54,480 nt of DNA from Candidatus Bathyarchaeota archaeon (GTDB taxonomy: Archaea > Thermoproteota > Bathyarchaeia > Bathyarchaeales > Bathyarchaeaceae), in NCBI GenBank assembly GCA_020348945.1, contig CP070759.1, positions 1,172,074 to 1,226,553 on the forward strand, read 5' to 3'. The translations under genes were made by a program, and so were the position numbers. Positions within the stretch are counted from its first letter, which is position 1. Each line of letters starts with the position of its first letter. Below are positions 33,372 through 41,811 of this stretch, piece after piece. A model generated the notes under the pieces. It was given only the letters and a program-made list of their open reading frames with translations. It was not told where the DNA came from and made no database searches.

Positions 33372-36300
33372 CTAGGCTGTGAGGAGTTTCTTTTTTGCTA
33401 TTATTTTTTCTATCCATTTTTTGGCTCCGATTTTTCGGCTGATTTCTAAGGCTTGGTCTAGGAGGCTGTGGGCTTTTTCTCTGTCTCCTTTTTGGTTTCG
33501 CTGTAGGTATGTTGAGCCGTATTCGTAGAGGGTTTGGATCAGTTCTGGAATAGCGTTCATGGCTTCAAATTCTCTTTTGCTTTTTTCAAAAGATTCTATC
33601 GAGGATTCCCAAGCTTTTTGACTGTTAAAGAGCATCGCCTTCACTCTGTTAGCCAAAGCCAAGTATAGTCTGCTTTTCGATTTGACTGCCACCTCGTATG
33701 CTACATCAGCTAGGTCTTTAGCCTTCTTGAGTCTACCAATCTTCAGTTGTAATTCGGAAAGCCAAATATAAGGTACAAAACCCCAATAGGGCAACTGCGC
33801 GGGGCAGCGTATTTTTCCTCCGATTTTCTCTATGACTTCAACCTGTTTTTGAAGGATTTCTTCAGCCTTGCCGTGTTCTTCCTTTTCGTAGCATAGACGA
33901 CCAAGTGACGAGTTGATTATAATGAGCCACGCGTGGTCATGCATCCTTTCGGCAATTTCTAAGGCTTGCACGTAGTACTCGTACGCCTTATCCCATTCCC
34001 CCATAGTTCGATACGCCCCTCCAAGTACGGATAATGCAATACAAAGACCATAAAGATCGCCGGTTTTCTTGGTTGTCTGTATTGTGTCTTCTGCTGTCTC
34101 TATGGCTTTTTGCAAGTCTCCGATAAACGTGTATACCATTGCTCGCACTGCCATCATCCAACCTGACCAACTCATATTGCCCACTTTCCTTGAAAACTCA
34201 AGTCCCTCCTCCAAATATTCCATAGCTCTATGAAAATTTCCAAGCGCGATGTGATAAAGCGGAATATAATAGTACCCATCCACTGCAATTTCGGGAATAT
34301 TGTTTTCTATAGCAATGTTTAGGCCCTCCTCAACGTATTTAGTGGCTTTTTGAAAATCAACGAGTTTCGTGAATATGAGCTCGATGTAGCATCCTGCTTT
34401 GACATCAAGGGCACCAATCTCCTCAGCAAGATTCAGCGCCTTGCGGCCTAGAGAAACAGCTTTAGAGAGATCTCCCAAACACCAAAGGTGTATGTCTGCC
34501 AAATCCCAGTAAACATGACCTAATTCCCGACTCGTAGGCTCATTTTTCAGAACCTTCAAAGCCTCATTGAGATGGGTCAAAGCATCTTTGTATCTTCCAA
34601 GCATCCATGTGAGAATTTCCGCCATTTTATCATGAATTCTGGCCTGTCCTCTTTTGTCTCTGGTTTCTTTCAGCAACTCCAATGCTTCGTTAAAATACTC
34701 TAGGCTGGCTTCATATTCCATGTTCCCATACTTCAAATCCCCTAAAGCCTCTGCAACACGGGCTTTCTCCCTTACATCGCCACCCGTTCTATCTAAGAGG
34801 TTTAAGGCTGACTCGAAGTGGGAGGAAGCCTCTTCATTAGCATACACTTTCATCGCTCTGTCTCCTGCCTTCAAAAAGTACTTCAAAGCCTTTGTGTTGT
34901 CTCTCCCTTCATGGAAATGATATGCAAGCTCGTCCGCATGCTCCTCAAGATTCTTAGCATGCAACTTCTCTAGAATCTGACCAGCCTGAATATGAAGACG
35001 CCTCCTCCGAACTGTACTCACCTCTTCATACAACACATCTCGAACCTGATTGTCGGTGAAAGTATAGATCTCCCCTGTGGGAACGCGACGCTCCTGAATC
35101 AGTCCATCCCTCAAGCAGTCGTCCAAATGAGTGACAAGCTGATCCTCTTCTAAACCAGTAATTTCCTTAAGCACTTGAAAATCAAACTCCCGTCCCACAA
35201 CAGCAGCTAGACTCAAAGTTCGTCGACACGCTTCATCTAGATGCTCAAGACGTTGCGTTACCACAGCCTTAACCGTCCTAGGAATCCGAACCCTAGAAAC
35301 ATCAGGAACAACCCATCCTTTCTCTCCAGGCTGAACCATCCGCTCCTCAGCTAGGCTACGGAGAATCTCCTCCACAAAGAAGGGATTACCTCCACTCTTT
35401 TCATACACAAGCTTTGCCAATTTTGGAGGTACTTTGTCACCAAACGTCTGCTTCACCATTACCCTCACTTCTGGAGCATTCAACCGCCTTAAAGGTAAAG
35501 CTTGAAACAGTCGCTCCCTGTTCATGTCAAGTAGACACTCTGACAAAGCCTTTCTTTCCTCTAACTCCAAGTCACGGTAGGCTCCTGCAATCGTCAACCG
35601 CTCCATCTTTAGACTTCGTCCCAAGTGATGCAATAACTGCATCGTTGAAAGATCACCCCATTGCAGATTGTCCAGAAATAGAACTAACGGATTCTCCTTA
35701 GACGCATTAATGAAGAACTGAGTTACAGCCTCAAACAAACGGAGGCGTTCTCCCTCAGGCGTAAGTGCAGGTAAAGAGGGAACCGCTCCAAGCTTAGACG
35801 CTGCCTCTGGTACTAACTTGACAATTTCTGCTGAATAGATACCTGCAACCTTGTACAACAGTTCAGGTCGCGATCGACGTGAATACTCACCAATAATCTG
35901 TACCCATGGCTTGTAAGGCACAGCACCCTCCCTGTAACAATTCCCAACAAGAAACAGAGCACCCCTAAGCTTAGCATAAGCCTTCAGTTCCATGAGCAAC
36001 CTAGTTTTCCCAATACCCGCTTCACCCGTAACAAAGACAAGACTCCCCTCACCTCTAAGAACATCGTCCAAGCGACCCTTCAAAGTCGATAGCTCATTCT
36101 CCCTATCAACTAGAGGCCGAGCCCAGATCGGCTCAGGAGACGGCAAGCTAACAGTAGGCTGAACCGCTACGCCAGGCTTAGTCACCGCTAGTCTTTCCTC
36201 AACTCCCCCAATGGACTGCAGCGCTTCCTTCAGTTTCTCTGCAGATTGATAACGCTCATCAGGGTCCTTTTTAAGCAACTTAAGAATAACACGCTCCAAT

Positions 36301-37025
36301 TCAGCGTCTATATCTGGATTGATCCGACCTGGTTTCATCGGTATATCATTGATGTGGCTGAAAATCACTTTGACAGGATCATCTCCTGGAAATGGCGGTC
36401 TACCCGTAGCCATGTGATAGAGAGTAGCGCCTAAAGAGTAGAGATCAGACCGTTGATCTGAATCTTTTCCTAAAGCTTGTTCAGGTGGAAGATACGCAGG
36501 CGTACCTACTATCATTCCTCTCTTAGTGATTCTCGTTCCGCCGAGAGCCTTGGCCAAGCCAAAATCCATCAGTTTCGCAGTGCCCTCTTCAGTAATCAGA
36601 ATGTTTTCGGGTTTAATGTCCCGATGCAGAACGCCTCGAGAATGAGCGTATTGAAGGGCACCACAAACGTCTAAGCCGATTCTTAAGATTGTCTGTAAAT
36701 CGCATTTTCCTTCGCGATACGTTCCCATGAGCCCGCGTAGATTCATTCCATCAACAAACGCGAGGACAAAAAACTGTTTTCCATCTTCTTTACCAATGTC
36801 GTAGATGGGAACAATATTCGAATGGTCAAGCTTAGCTACTACCCGTGCTTCCCGCATAACACGAGAATACGCCTCTTCACTCAAAACTTCACTCTTAAGC
36901 ACTTTAACTGCAACAACGCGGTCCAAAACAGTGTCTCTAGCCTTGTACACGACACCCTTTCCGCCCTCACCCAACTTCTCTAAGATAGTATACCTGCCAT
37001 TCTGCAGATGCTTGAGAGACGACAA
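33372..37025 (-). CDS. Ser/Thr protein kinase fused to a STAND-type AAA ATPase and TPR repeats
   Basis: This is a 1217-residue protein. The kinase domain (about residues 11-270) is complete: glycine loop GEGGKGVVY, VAVKVLK (Lys 41), HRDIKPEN (Asp 136), DFG (154-156) and GTPAYLPPEQ activation segment. A P-loop ATPase follows, with Walker A GEAGIGKT (334-341), Walker B LVLFLDNLQWGD (about 450), and helical lid regions ending near 690. The C-terminal third is a series of TPR/tetratrico-like helices (YFNEALELLKETRDKRGQAR, EYYVQALEIAERMHDHAW). This is the bacterial regulator plan (kinase, AAA_16, TPR) and suggests transfer. TTG start follows GGAGAGGGAG. Its target is unknown. Confidence 0.9.
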   Translation of the reverse strand: MSSLKHLQNGRYTILEKLGEGGKGVVYKARDTVLDRVVAVKVLKSEVLSEEAYSRVMREARVVAKLDHSNIVPIYDIGKEDGKQFFVLAFVDGMNLRGLMGTYREGKCDLQTILRIGLDVCGALQYAHSRGVLHRDIKPENILITEEGTAKLMDFGLAKALGGTRITKRGMIVGTPAYLPPEQALGKDSDQRSDLYSLGATLYHMATGRPPFPGDDPVKVIFSHINDIPMKPGRINPDIDAELERVILKLLKKDPDERYQSAEKLKEALQSIGGVEERLAVTKPGVAVQPTVSLPSPEPIWARPLVDRENELSTLKGRLDDVLRGEGSLVFVTGEAGIGKTRLLMELKAYAKLRGALFLVGNCYREGAVPYKPWVQIIGEYSRRSRPELLYKVAGIYSAEIVKLVPEAASKLGAVPSLPALTPEGERLRLFEAVTQFFINASKENPLVLFLDNLQWGDLSTMQLLHHLGRSLKMERLTIAGAYRDLELEERKALSECLLDMNRERLFQALPLRRLNAPEVRVMVKQTFGDKVPPKLAKLVYEKSGGNPFFVEEILRSLAEERMVQPGEKGWVVPDVSRVRIPRTVKAVVTQRLEHLDEACRRTLSLAAVVGREFDFQVLKEITGLEEDQLVTHLDDCLRDGLIQERRVPTGEIYTFTDNQVRDVLYEEVSTVRRRRLHIQAGQILEKLHAKNLEEHADELAYHFHEGRDNTKALKYFLKAGDRAMKVYANEEASSHFESALNLLDRTGGDVREKARVAEALGDLKYGNMEYEASLEYFNEALELLKETRDKRGQARIHDKMAEILTWMLGRYKDALTHLNEALKVLKNEPTSRELGHVYWDLADIHLWCLGDLSKAVSLGRKALNLAEEIGALDVKAGCYIELIFTKLVDFQKATKYVEEGLNIAIENNIPEIAVDGYYYIPLYHIALGNFHRAMEYLEEGLEFSRKVGNMSWSGWMMAVRAMVYTFIGDLQKAIETAEDTIQTTKKTGDLYGLCIALSVLGGAYRTMGEWDKAYEYYVQALEIAERMHDHAWLIIINSSLGRLCYEKEEHGKAEEILQKQVEVIEKIGGKIRCPAQLPYWGFVPYIWLSELQLKIGRLKKAKDLADVAYEVAVKSKSRLYLALANRVKAMLFNSQKAWESSIESFEKSKREFEAMNAIPELIQTLYEYGSTYLQRNQKGDREKAHSLLDQALEISRKIGAKKWIEKIIAKKKLLTA

Positions 37026-37146
37026 TACTCCCTCTCCGCACTAATTTCCAACTATATCATGTTTTCTCTCAAGTTTTTATGACTTGTGGAAGAATCATTG
37101 ATTGAATCATGAATTGATCTACAATTGAAAAAGAGTTTATTTGGTA

Positions 37147-37160
37147 CATGCGCGCGCATG
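37147..37160. repeat. 14-bp perfect palindrome CATGCGCGCGCATG
   Basis: Alternating purine-pyrimidine bases throughout, so it can form left-handed DNA or a cruciform, or bind a dimeric protein. It lies in the spacer 122 bases upstream of the large kinase gene. Similar GCGCGC/GCATGC tracts recur in the gene-poor regions of this window. Confidence 0.7.
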
Positions 37161-37434
37161 ACATTAATTATAGAAGAATGGGTCACAATCCGACTTATGC
37201 TAGCCGTCGAAACATCCCTTAATAACAATCCGCGGAACTATGAGGTTCTAGAGAAAAAATGTTTGCGCACACACGTGGCGTTCCATGGTTGCTCTCGGGA
37301 AGAATTCTTGTTTTATTACTCTATTGCTATTTTTGTAGTGATGTCTTGTTGTTTAGTCAGACTGTGGATACCTTAAAGTCTTGTTTCATTCTAACCTTAA
37401 AAAGTTCTTTCCTCAGTTAATGAAAATACTGTTT

Positions 37435-37659
37435 TCAACATACCTTTTCTATACATGTCATGTACGTTATGAATGAGACTTCGCTCATATATCCTACCTT
37501 TTGACTGTCAATAAAAAATTTCCTTTGACGGTCAATAGACTCCTTTTTCCCTATTTTTTCCACCGCAGCACTGATTTCTGGAAATATTTTTTTCAACATT
37601 CTGCTGTTATTAGAATCCAAATATGCCGTGTCAGTCGCGGAAATTGTATCCCAAAACAT
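37435..37659 (-). CDS. Doubtful 74-residue frame, possibly remnant of a decayed gene
   Basis: The product (MFWDTISATDTAYLDSNNSR, then MLKKIFPEISAAVEKIGKKE) looks protein-like, helical and charged, with a Ser/Tyr-rich end. The residues before the ATG (FWDPIEK) also read sensibly but are cut off by a TAG, and the 45-base DNA before it is duplicated just upstream with the frame changed. This points to a recently damaged gene rather than an intact one. Confidence 0.3.
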   Translation of the reverse strand: MFWDTISATDTAYLDSNNSRMLKKIFPEISAAVEKIGKKESIDRQRKFFIDSQKVGYMSEVSFITYMTCIEKVC

Positions 37660-37745
37660 TTTTTCTATAGGGTCCCAAAACTACACTCCTTCCACCTTTT
37701 CAACATTCTACCTTTAACAGACTCCCTAAATAGCGCTCCTTCCAT
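37652..37745. repeat. Degenerate direct repeat, two copies of about 45 bases
   Basis: On the minus strand both copies start TGGAAGGAG, continue with TTT-GGGA, then AATGTT. Copies lie at 37701-37745 and 37652-37695 with a few differences and one or two indels. They do not share a reading frame, so they are not a protein repeat in an intact gene. Confidence 0.5.
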
Positions 37746-37758
37746 TTATGAATGAATA

Positions 37759-38145
37759 TTAGTAGGTTACGTCAAAAGTAACCGTGTAACCGTTTGTGCA
37801 CACAAGTTTGACATTATATGTATTTCCGCTTGTATATGTCCCAGTTATGCGAATGATCGCAGTAGAGCCAGGTAGAACCTGCACACTTGGAGTGAGAACA
37901 GAAGGCACTTCATTTACATAAACATAGTTTACAATGAGTACTTCTTTGCTACCTATGTTTTTCACATTTGCTGTTATACTGACATCGTTAACAGAAACTG
38001 AATTGAGCACTAATTGTCCTGATGAAACATTAGGAATGTTAGCTATGACATCTCCCACTATTCCCGTTACATAAGCATAGAGAAGAGCACCTGCGCTTAT
38101 GGCTGTTAAAAAAGTTAACAGCATAGCAGAAACCGCTACACGCAT
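37759..38145 (-). CDS. Type IV pilin/archaellin-like protein
   Basis: This 128-residue protein starts MRVAVSAMLLTFLTAISAGA with a hydrophobic helix to about residue 25, then a beta-rich domain with N-x-S/T sites and a C-terminal CTNGYTVTFDVTY. A hydrophobic N-terminal helix followed by a small sandwich is the pilin/archaellin plan; the usual class III cleavage site (K/R-G before the hydrophobic stretch) is not clear, so it might instead be anchored by the uncleaved helix. No prepilin peptidase or secretion ATPase is nearby. It may be an adhesin or surface filament subunit. Confidence 0.5.
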   Translation of the reverse strand: MRVAVSAMLLTFLTAISAGALLYAYVTGIVGDVIANIPNVSSGQLVLNSVSVNDVSITANVKNIGSKEVLIVNYVYVNEVPSVLTPSVQVLPGSTAIIRITGTYTSGNTYNVKLVCTNGYTVTFDVTY

Positions 38146-38444
38146 TTTTCAAGCCTCATATTCAACTGTGATGTTAAGATTCGGAGTTTAATAGAACTTA
38201 TGAATCACCAATAAAGATCCAAACTGCACAGAAACTGACAAACAACTGAAAAAGACAAAAATAAAACTTGAAAGACCAACCTCCATACTCATTTCACATG
38301 ATTTGTAGCCCGTTTTATTGGCCGTTAATGTAAATGATTATGCACTTGCGATTCCGAACACTGGAATATGCTGATTTTAGAAAGATGGTATTTATAGTGT
38401 GCTCAGCAAGTAAAAAAGGAGTGCACTAAAAGCTGTGATATATA
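38146..38444. promoter_or_regulatory. Divergent promoter region between pilin-like and winged-helix genes
   Basis: No coding frame stands out. TATTTATAGTG at about 38388-38398 is a TATA-like element for the plus gene, and AGTGCACT at 38420-38427 is an 8-base palindrome between it and the ATG at 38445. The minus side is AT-rich near 38270-38160. I see no RNA gene. Confidence 0.35.
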
Positions 38445-38711
38445 ATGAAAAGAAGTTTTTTTGAAATAATCGCTGAAATACTACGCGTAGCGAAGAATGG
38501 AGCAAAAAAGACCCGCATCATGTATTCATGCAACCTTAGTTTTCACATGAACAAAAACCTTATCGCCTATTTGCTGGAAAATGATCTGCTTAAAATAGGA
38601 AATTCCCTTCACACTACAGATAAAGGCCTTGAATTCCTTCGAATCTATCAAACCTTAGAGCTTCTTCTAGACACAAAAGTTCAGACAGGTATAAAAAATA
38701 GAGAGGGTTAA
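38445..38711 (+). CDS. Small winged-helix regulator (SSo10a-like)
   Basis: This 88-residue protein begins MKRSFFEIIAEILRVAKNG, followed by KKTRIMYSCNLSFHMNKNLI and a wing NSLHTTDKGLEFLRIYQTLE. It is a clear paralogue of the regulators at 33047 and 44996 (RSxxEIxAEIL, TRIMYxxNLS, TxKGLEFL). Such proteins bind DNA as dimers. It converges with a tiny cysteine-rich gene whose stop overlaps its own by 4 bases. Confidence 0.75.
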   Translation: MKRSFFEIIAEILRVAKNGAKKTRIMYSCNLSFHMNKNLIAYLLENDLLKIGNSLHTTDKGLEFLRIYQTLELLLDTKVQTGIKNREG

Positions 38712-38830
38712 GGGACAAAGCTTACGCGTGCGTCCTCTCCCTTAGCAAGTTCCCAGATTTGACAGGCCATGTTGTAGTAGCAGTTTTCACACGATGAGAT
38801 TTCTTTTTGCTCAGCCAAATAACATCGCAT
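38708..38830 (-). CDS. Cysteine-rich miniprotein, 40 residues
   Basis: The product begins MRCYLAEQKEISSCENCYYN, then MACQIWELAKGEDARVSFVP. Four cysteines at C-x10-C-x2-C-x5-C suggest a metal-binding knuckle. The ATG follows GGTGA at 8 bases. It is convergent with the winged-helix gene at 38445, overlapping by 4 bases. A small regulatory or metal-carrying role is possible; no family is recognised. Confidence 0.5.
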   Translation of the reverse strand: MRCYLAEQKEISSCENCYYNMACQIWELAKGEDARVSFVP

Positions 38831-39306
38831 TTATTTTTTCACCACTTTTTGAGTGTCTTACTGAAGAACACCAACAGATCTATGATTACAATGTACATAC
38901 GCATTATTAATGCATCCGTCGATATTTGAAATGGTTCGGACTTCGTTATATGAAATTCTTGGAACATCTGTTTTGGAATAAAAGTTTCTAAAATGCAAAA
39001 AAGAGGGGAAATTAAGCTGAGATTCAAAATTGATCCAACTCCAGCAGTTCAAGACTTTTTCTAAATCGTCTGCTTTTATCCACGTCTTCCGTAAAAGCTC
39101 AAAGCGTACCCAAGATTTCTTCATTAACTATCACGTTGTTACGTTCGCTTTCAACAGCTATCTGAACAAAACCGTGTGAATAACCTCCAGTAAGCTCCGT
39201 GAAATTAAGGAAAGCAACAACCTTTTTCAAAAGCTTAACAGTCACTTCAACATACTCGCCCGCAGAAAACCACCCATGCTAACACTCTGCAAACAAAGCC
39301 AGATTG
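38831..39306. other. Spacer with a start-less protein-like fragment
   Basis: Frames on both strands are short. On the minus strand 39278-39099 reads HGWFSAGEYVEVTVKLLKK, then VVAFLNFTELTGGYSHGFVQ and IAVESERNNVIVNEEILGTL before TGA. No ATG opens this frame, so it looks like a remnant of a larger gene. The rest has no clear feature. Confidence 0.35.
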
Positions 39307-39840
39307 TCACGTTGCCTGTTCGTTCGACAGATTAGACGGTTTGAAAGGCAGTTTTATCGCCATCATATAAGCGTCTTCTTTATCCGCGTAGTACCTCTGC
39401 AGTGTCCGCTTGACCTCAAACCCTATCTTCCTGTAAAGCTTTACAGCTGGCGTGTTGCTCGCCCGAACCTCCAAAAAACATTCCTTCGCATTGTAAAGCA
39501 ACATAGACTGCATAGCTTCCTGTATCAACGCGGAACCAACGCCCTTATGTTGATATTCCGGCAAAACCGCAATGGAAATCACGTGTCCCTTTTTCCTTCG
39601 ACTTATCCCAAAACCGAGCAGTCCCGTTTCGATTCGACACATGATATAGCCCACTACATTCTCCTTCTCTTCCACAACCAAGAAAGTTTCTGGAAATCGC
39701 TTATACAAATCTAAGAAAAAGAAGCCCGCGTAATTCTCTGGAAGACACACACGATTTATGTGCATCACCCTCTCCAAATCTGAAGGGTTAAACCGCCTTA
39801 GCGTGAACGTCGTTTGCACGATTTGCCCAGCCGCCCGCAT
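39307..39840 (-). CDS. GNAT-family N-acetyltransferase (RimI/Ard1-like)
   Basis: This is a 177-residue protein. The fold is visible as FTLRRFNPSDLERVMHINRV, NVVGYIMCRIETG and the acetyl-CoA-binding VLPEYQHKGVGSALIQEAMQ (Q/R-x-x-G-x-G/A loop), then AKECFLEVRASNTPAVKLYR and YYADKEDAYMMAIKLP. This order matches archaeal RimI/Ard1, which acetylates protein N termini, often proteins with exposed Ser, Ala or Met. It begins 9 bases after the LarA-like gene stops on the same strand, so both may be one transcript. Confidence 0.85.
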   Translation of the reverse strand: MRAAGQIVQTTFTLRRFNPSDLERVMHINRVCLPENYAGFFFLDLYKRFPETFLVVEEKENVVGYIMCRIETGLLGFGISRRKKGHVISIAVLPEYQHKGVGSALIQEAMQSMLLYNAKECFLEVRASNTPAVKLYRKIGFEVKRTLQRYYADKEDAYMMAIKLPFKPSNLSNEQAT

Positions 39841-39849
39841 TTTGCGCTG

Positions 39850-41121
39850 TTATTCTGGAGCCTTGAAAATGGGCAACGTCATGTTTCCGTGAGACATGGC
39901 CCAAACCTTAGCGTTCTTACCAGCGATGTTAAAGGCATCGCGCAACGCGTCGTTGATCGCCCTCGCCGTCTTCAACTTGAACACGTTCTGAGCCAAATAG
40001 TCTGGCATGGCGGAAACAAGGATTATCTCAGCCTTCTGCACAGCTTTTAACATGTAGTAAGCTTTGTGGCCTCCGAGACGGAAGCGTCTCTTTATCTCTT
40101 TCTCCATCTTCTTCATATCCTTAAATTTCGTCATCCACTCGTAGAAAACATCGTGCCCATGCCCCTCAGAACACTCAGCAATCAAAACCATGACTCCACC
40201 CCTTTTCACAGCGTCAAGCGCATTATCAACTCCCTTGTAAGCTTGATAAAGGTTAAGGTCAAGGGGATGACCCCCAGAACTCACAAGCACAATATCTGCC
40301 CTCCGTTCAATTGGCACTTTGTACATCTCGTCTACAAGCTTCACACCCTCATAGAAAGCCTGTTCCAAATCTCCCGCAAACGCCCTAACCAGCTCATTCT
40401 TGCTGTTGGTAACGATGTTTAGAATGAAATCAACCTTTGCCAGTTTCGCAGCCTCCACCATGTCTTCATGTACAGGGTTACCCTCTAACACACCCGTCCT
40501 AGCCTTAGAATTCAAAAGCATGGCATGATTAGTTTGAATGGTTTCCGCGCCTGAAACCGCGGGCAAAACGCTTTTTCTCCCACCGCCATATCCAGCGTAA
40601 TAGTGCAGTTCCACATCTCCAGTCAGAATCCTCACGTCAGCCTCAGCGAAAACCTTGTTCACGTAAACTTTCGTTCCAAACTTGGATGTTTTACCAAGGT
40701 AAATCAGATCCTCAGACTTGCAGTCGTGACTCGCCGCATTCACTCTTTCTAATGCCTCTTCGCCTACAAGCTTCTTCGTCTCTTCCGGCTTCACTGCACG
40801 ATGGGTACCGCACCCGAGAATAAGAGTGATGCTTTCGTCCTTTACACCCGACAGATTCAGTTCGTTCAGCAAAGGAGGAATCATTAGGTAGCTTGGGGTT
40901 GCTCGGGTTGCATCGTCCACCACCACAGCCACTGTATCACTAGGCTTCACAATTTCACCTAACGGCTTGGTTCCAATAGGATCTCTTAGAGCTCTCTTAA
41001 CTTCAGCTTGAGCGTCTGCTACTCCAAGTTTTTCCTTTGGTTCAATATTGCCCAAGAAGTTTCTAGTAGGAATTCTCGCGCAAACCTTGGTTTTGCCATA
41101 AGGAAGCCACACATCAACCAT
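39850..41121 (-). CDS. larA: LarA-family (nickel-pincer lactate racemase-like) protein
   Basis: This is a 423-residue protein. Motifs characteristic of LarA: LGCGTHRAVKPEETKKLVGE, a lysine-bearing GYGGGRKSVLPAVSG (where the nickel-pincer cofactor attaches) and SSGGHPLDLNLYQAYKGVDN, and a His-rich middle (SHDCKSEDL, DVELHYYAGYGG). The family racemises or epimerises 2-hydroxyacids; the substrate is unknown. The ATG at 41121 follows GAGGG by seven bases. Cofactor synthesis genes (larB, larC, larE) are not in the window. Presence upstream of an acetyltransferase is not obviously meaningful. Confidence 0.8.
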   Translation of the reverse strand: MVDVWLPYGKTKVCARIPTRNFLGNIEPKEKLGVADAQAEVKRALRDPIGTKPLGEIVKPSDTVAVVVDDATRATPSYLMIPPLLNELNLSGVKDESITLILGCGTHRAVKPEETKKLVGEEALERVNAASHDCKSEDLIYLGKTSKFGTKVYVNKVFAEADVRILTGDVELHYYAGYGGGRKSVLPAVSGAETIQTNHAMLLNSKARTGVLEGNPVHEDMVEAAKLAKVDFILNIVTNSKNELVRAFAGDLEQAFYEGVKLVDEMYKVPIERRADIVLVSSGGHPLDLNLYQAYKGVDNALDAVKRGGVMVLIAECSEGHGHDVFYEWMTKFKDMKKMEKEIKRRFRLGGHKAYYMLKAVQKAEIILVSAMPDYLAQNVFKLKTARAINDALRDAFNIAGKNAKVWAMSHGNMTLPIFKAPE

Positions 41122-41272
41122 TAAACGTCCCTCTTGCAAAAAATCCTACGAGTTTCATTTAAAGGTTTTCTGTACGAAAAGATTAAGCTAGGCGAACCGG
41201 ATAGCACAAGCCCTTTAAAACCAAACCCATAATAAAGTTAGATAAGGATCGTGAAAAAGGGGTTGAGGATAA

Positions 41273-41794
41273 GTGGAAAAGAAAGTTTTGATAATAATCG
41301 CTGCAAGAGACTTTAGAGACGAAGAATATCAAGAGCCGAAAACCATCCTAGAAAAGGCGGGCGTTAAAGTTGTGGTGGCTAGCACCGCGGCTGGAACCGC
41401 CAGAGGAATGTTTGGCATGCAAGTAACCCCTGACACAACCGTGAACGAGGTTAACCCAGCGGAATTCGATGCCGTGGTGGTTGTTGGAGGATCAGGCTCT
41501 CAGACCTATCTATGGAATAACATGCATGTTCACAAAATAGTTCAAGCTTTACATCAACGTGGATGCCTAGTTGCAGCCATCTGCATATCCCCAGTGATAC
41601 TAGCTAAAGTAGGGCTACTTAATGGTAAGAAGGCAACGGTTTTTCGAACAGCAACCACTCTAAACGAGTTGGAGAAGGGTGGAGCCCTAATCTCAAATGA
41701 TCCTGTTGTAGTTGACGGAAAAATAATAACTGGAAGAGGACCAGAGGCAGCTAAAGAGTTTGGCCGGAAAATCGCAGATAACTTGCTGATATAG
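41273..41794 (+). CDS. DJ-1/PfpI-family protein
   Basis: This is a 173-residue protein. The nucleophile elbow LVAAICISPVILAKVG (Cys about 105), the acidic ARDFRDEEYQEP loop at the start and the FDAVVVVGGSGSQTYLWNN segment are classic for the PfpI/DJ-1 superfamily (proteases, glyoxalase III, deglycases). A role in aldehyde detoxification or protein repair is typical but unproved. The GTG start follows GAGGAT. It is divergent from the LarA-like gene and 17 bases ahead of pyrE, so an operon with pyrE is likely. Confidence 0.85.
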   Translation: MEKKVLIIIAARDFRDEEYQEPKTILEKAGVKVVVASTAAGTARGMFGMQVTPDTTVNEVNPAEFDAVVVVGGSGSQTYLWNNMHVHKIVQALHQRGCLVAAICISPVILAKVGLLNGKKATVFRTATTLNELEKGGALISNDPVVVDGKIITGRGPEAAKEFGRKIADNLLI

Positions 41795-41811
41795 TCTTTT
41801 GAGGGAAAAAG

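Larger units (their letters stand above)
37026..37758. other. Spacer upstream of the kinase gene with palindrome, direct repeats and doubtful frames
   Basis: It contains CATGCGCGCGCATG (37147-37160), a perfect 14-bp palindrome, and a pair of degenerate direct repeats of about 45 bases (37652-37695 and 37701-37745). An open frame at 37157-37376 on the plus strand has weak composition. One at 37435-37659 on the minus strand is listed separately. No RNA gene is visible. Confidence 0.5.

Noticed and set aside
37125-37376. 83-residue frame upstream of the kinase gene
   Set aside because: Weak composition, no ribosome-binding site at the start, and it begins near an alternating GCGCGC palindrome. 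Probably chance.
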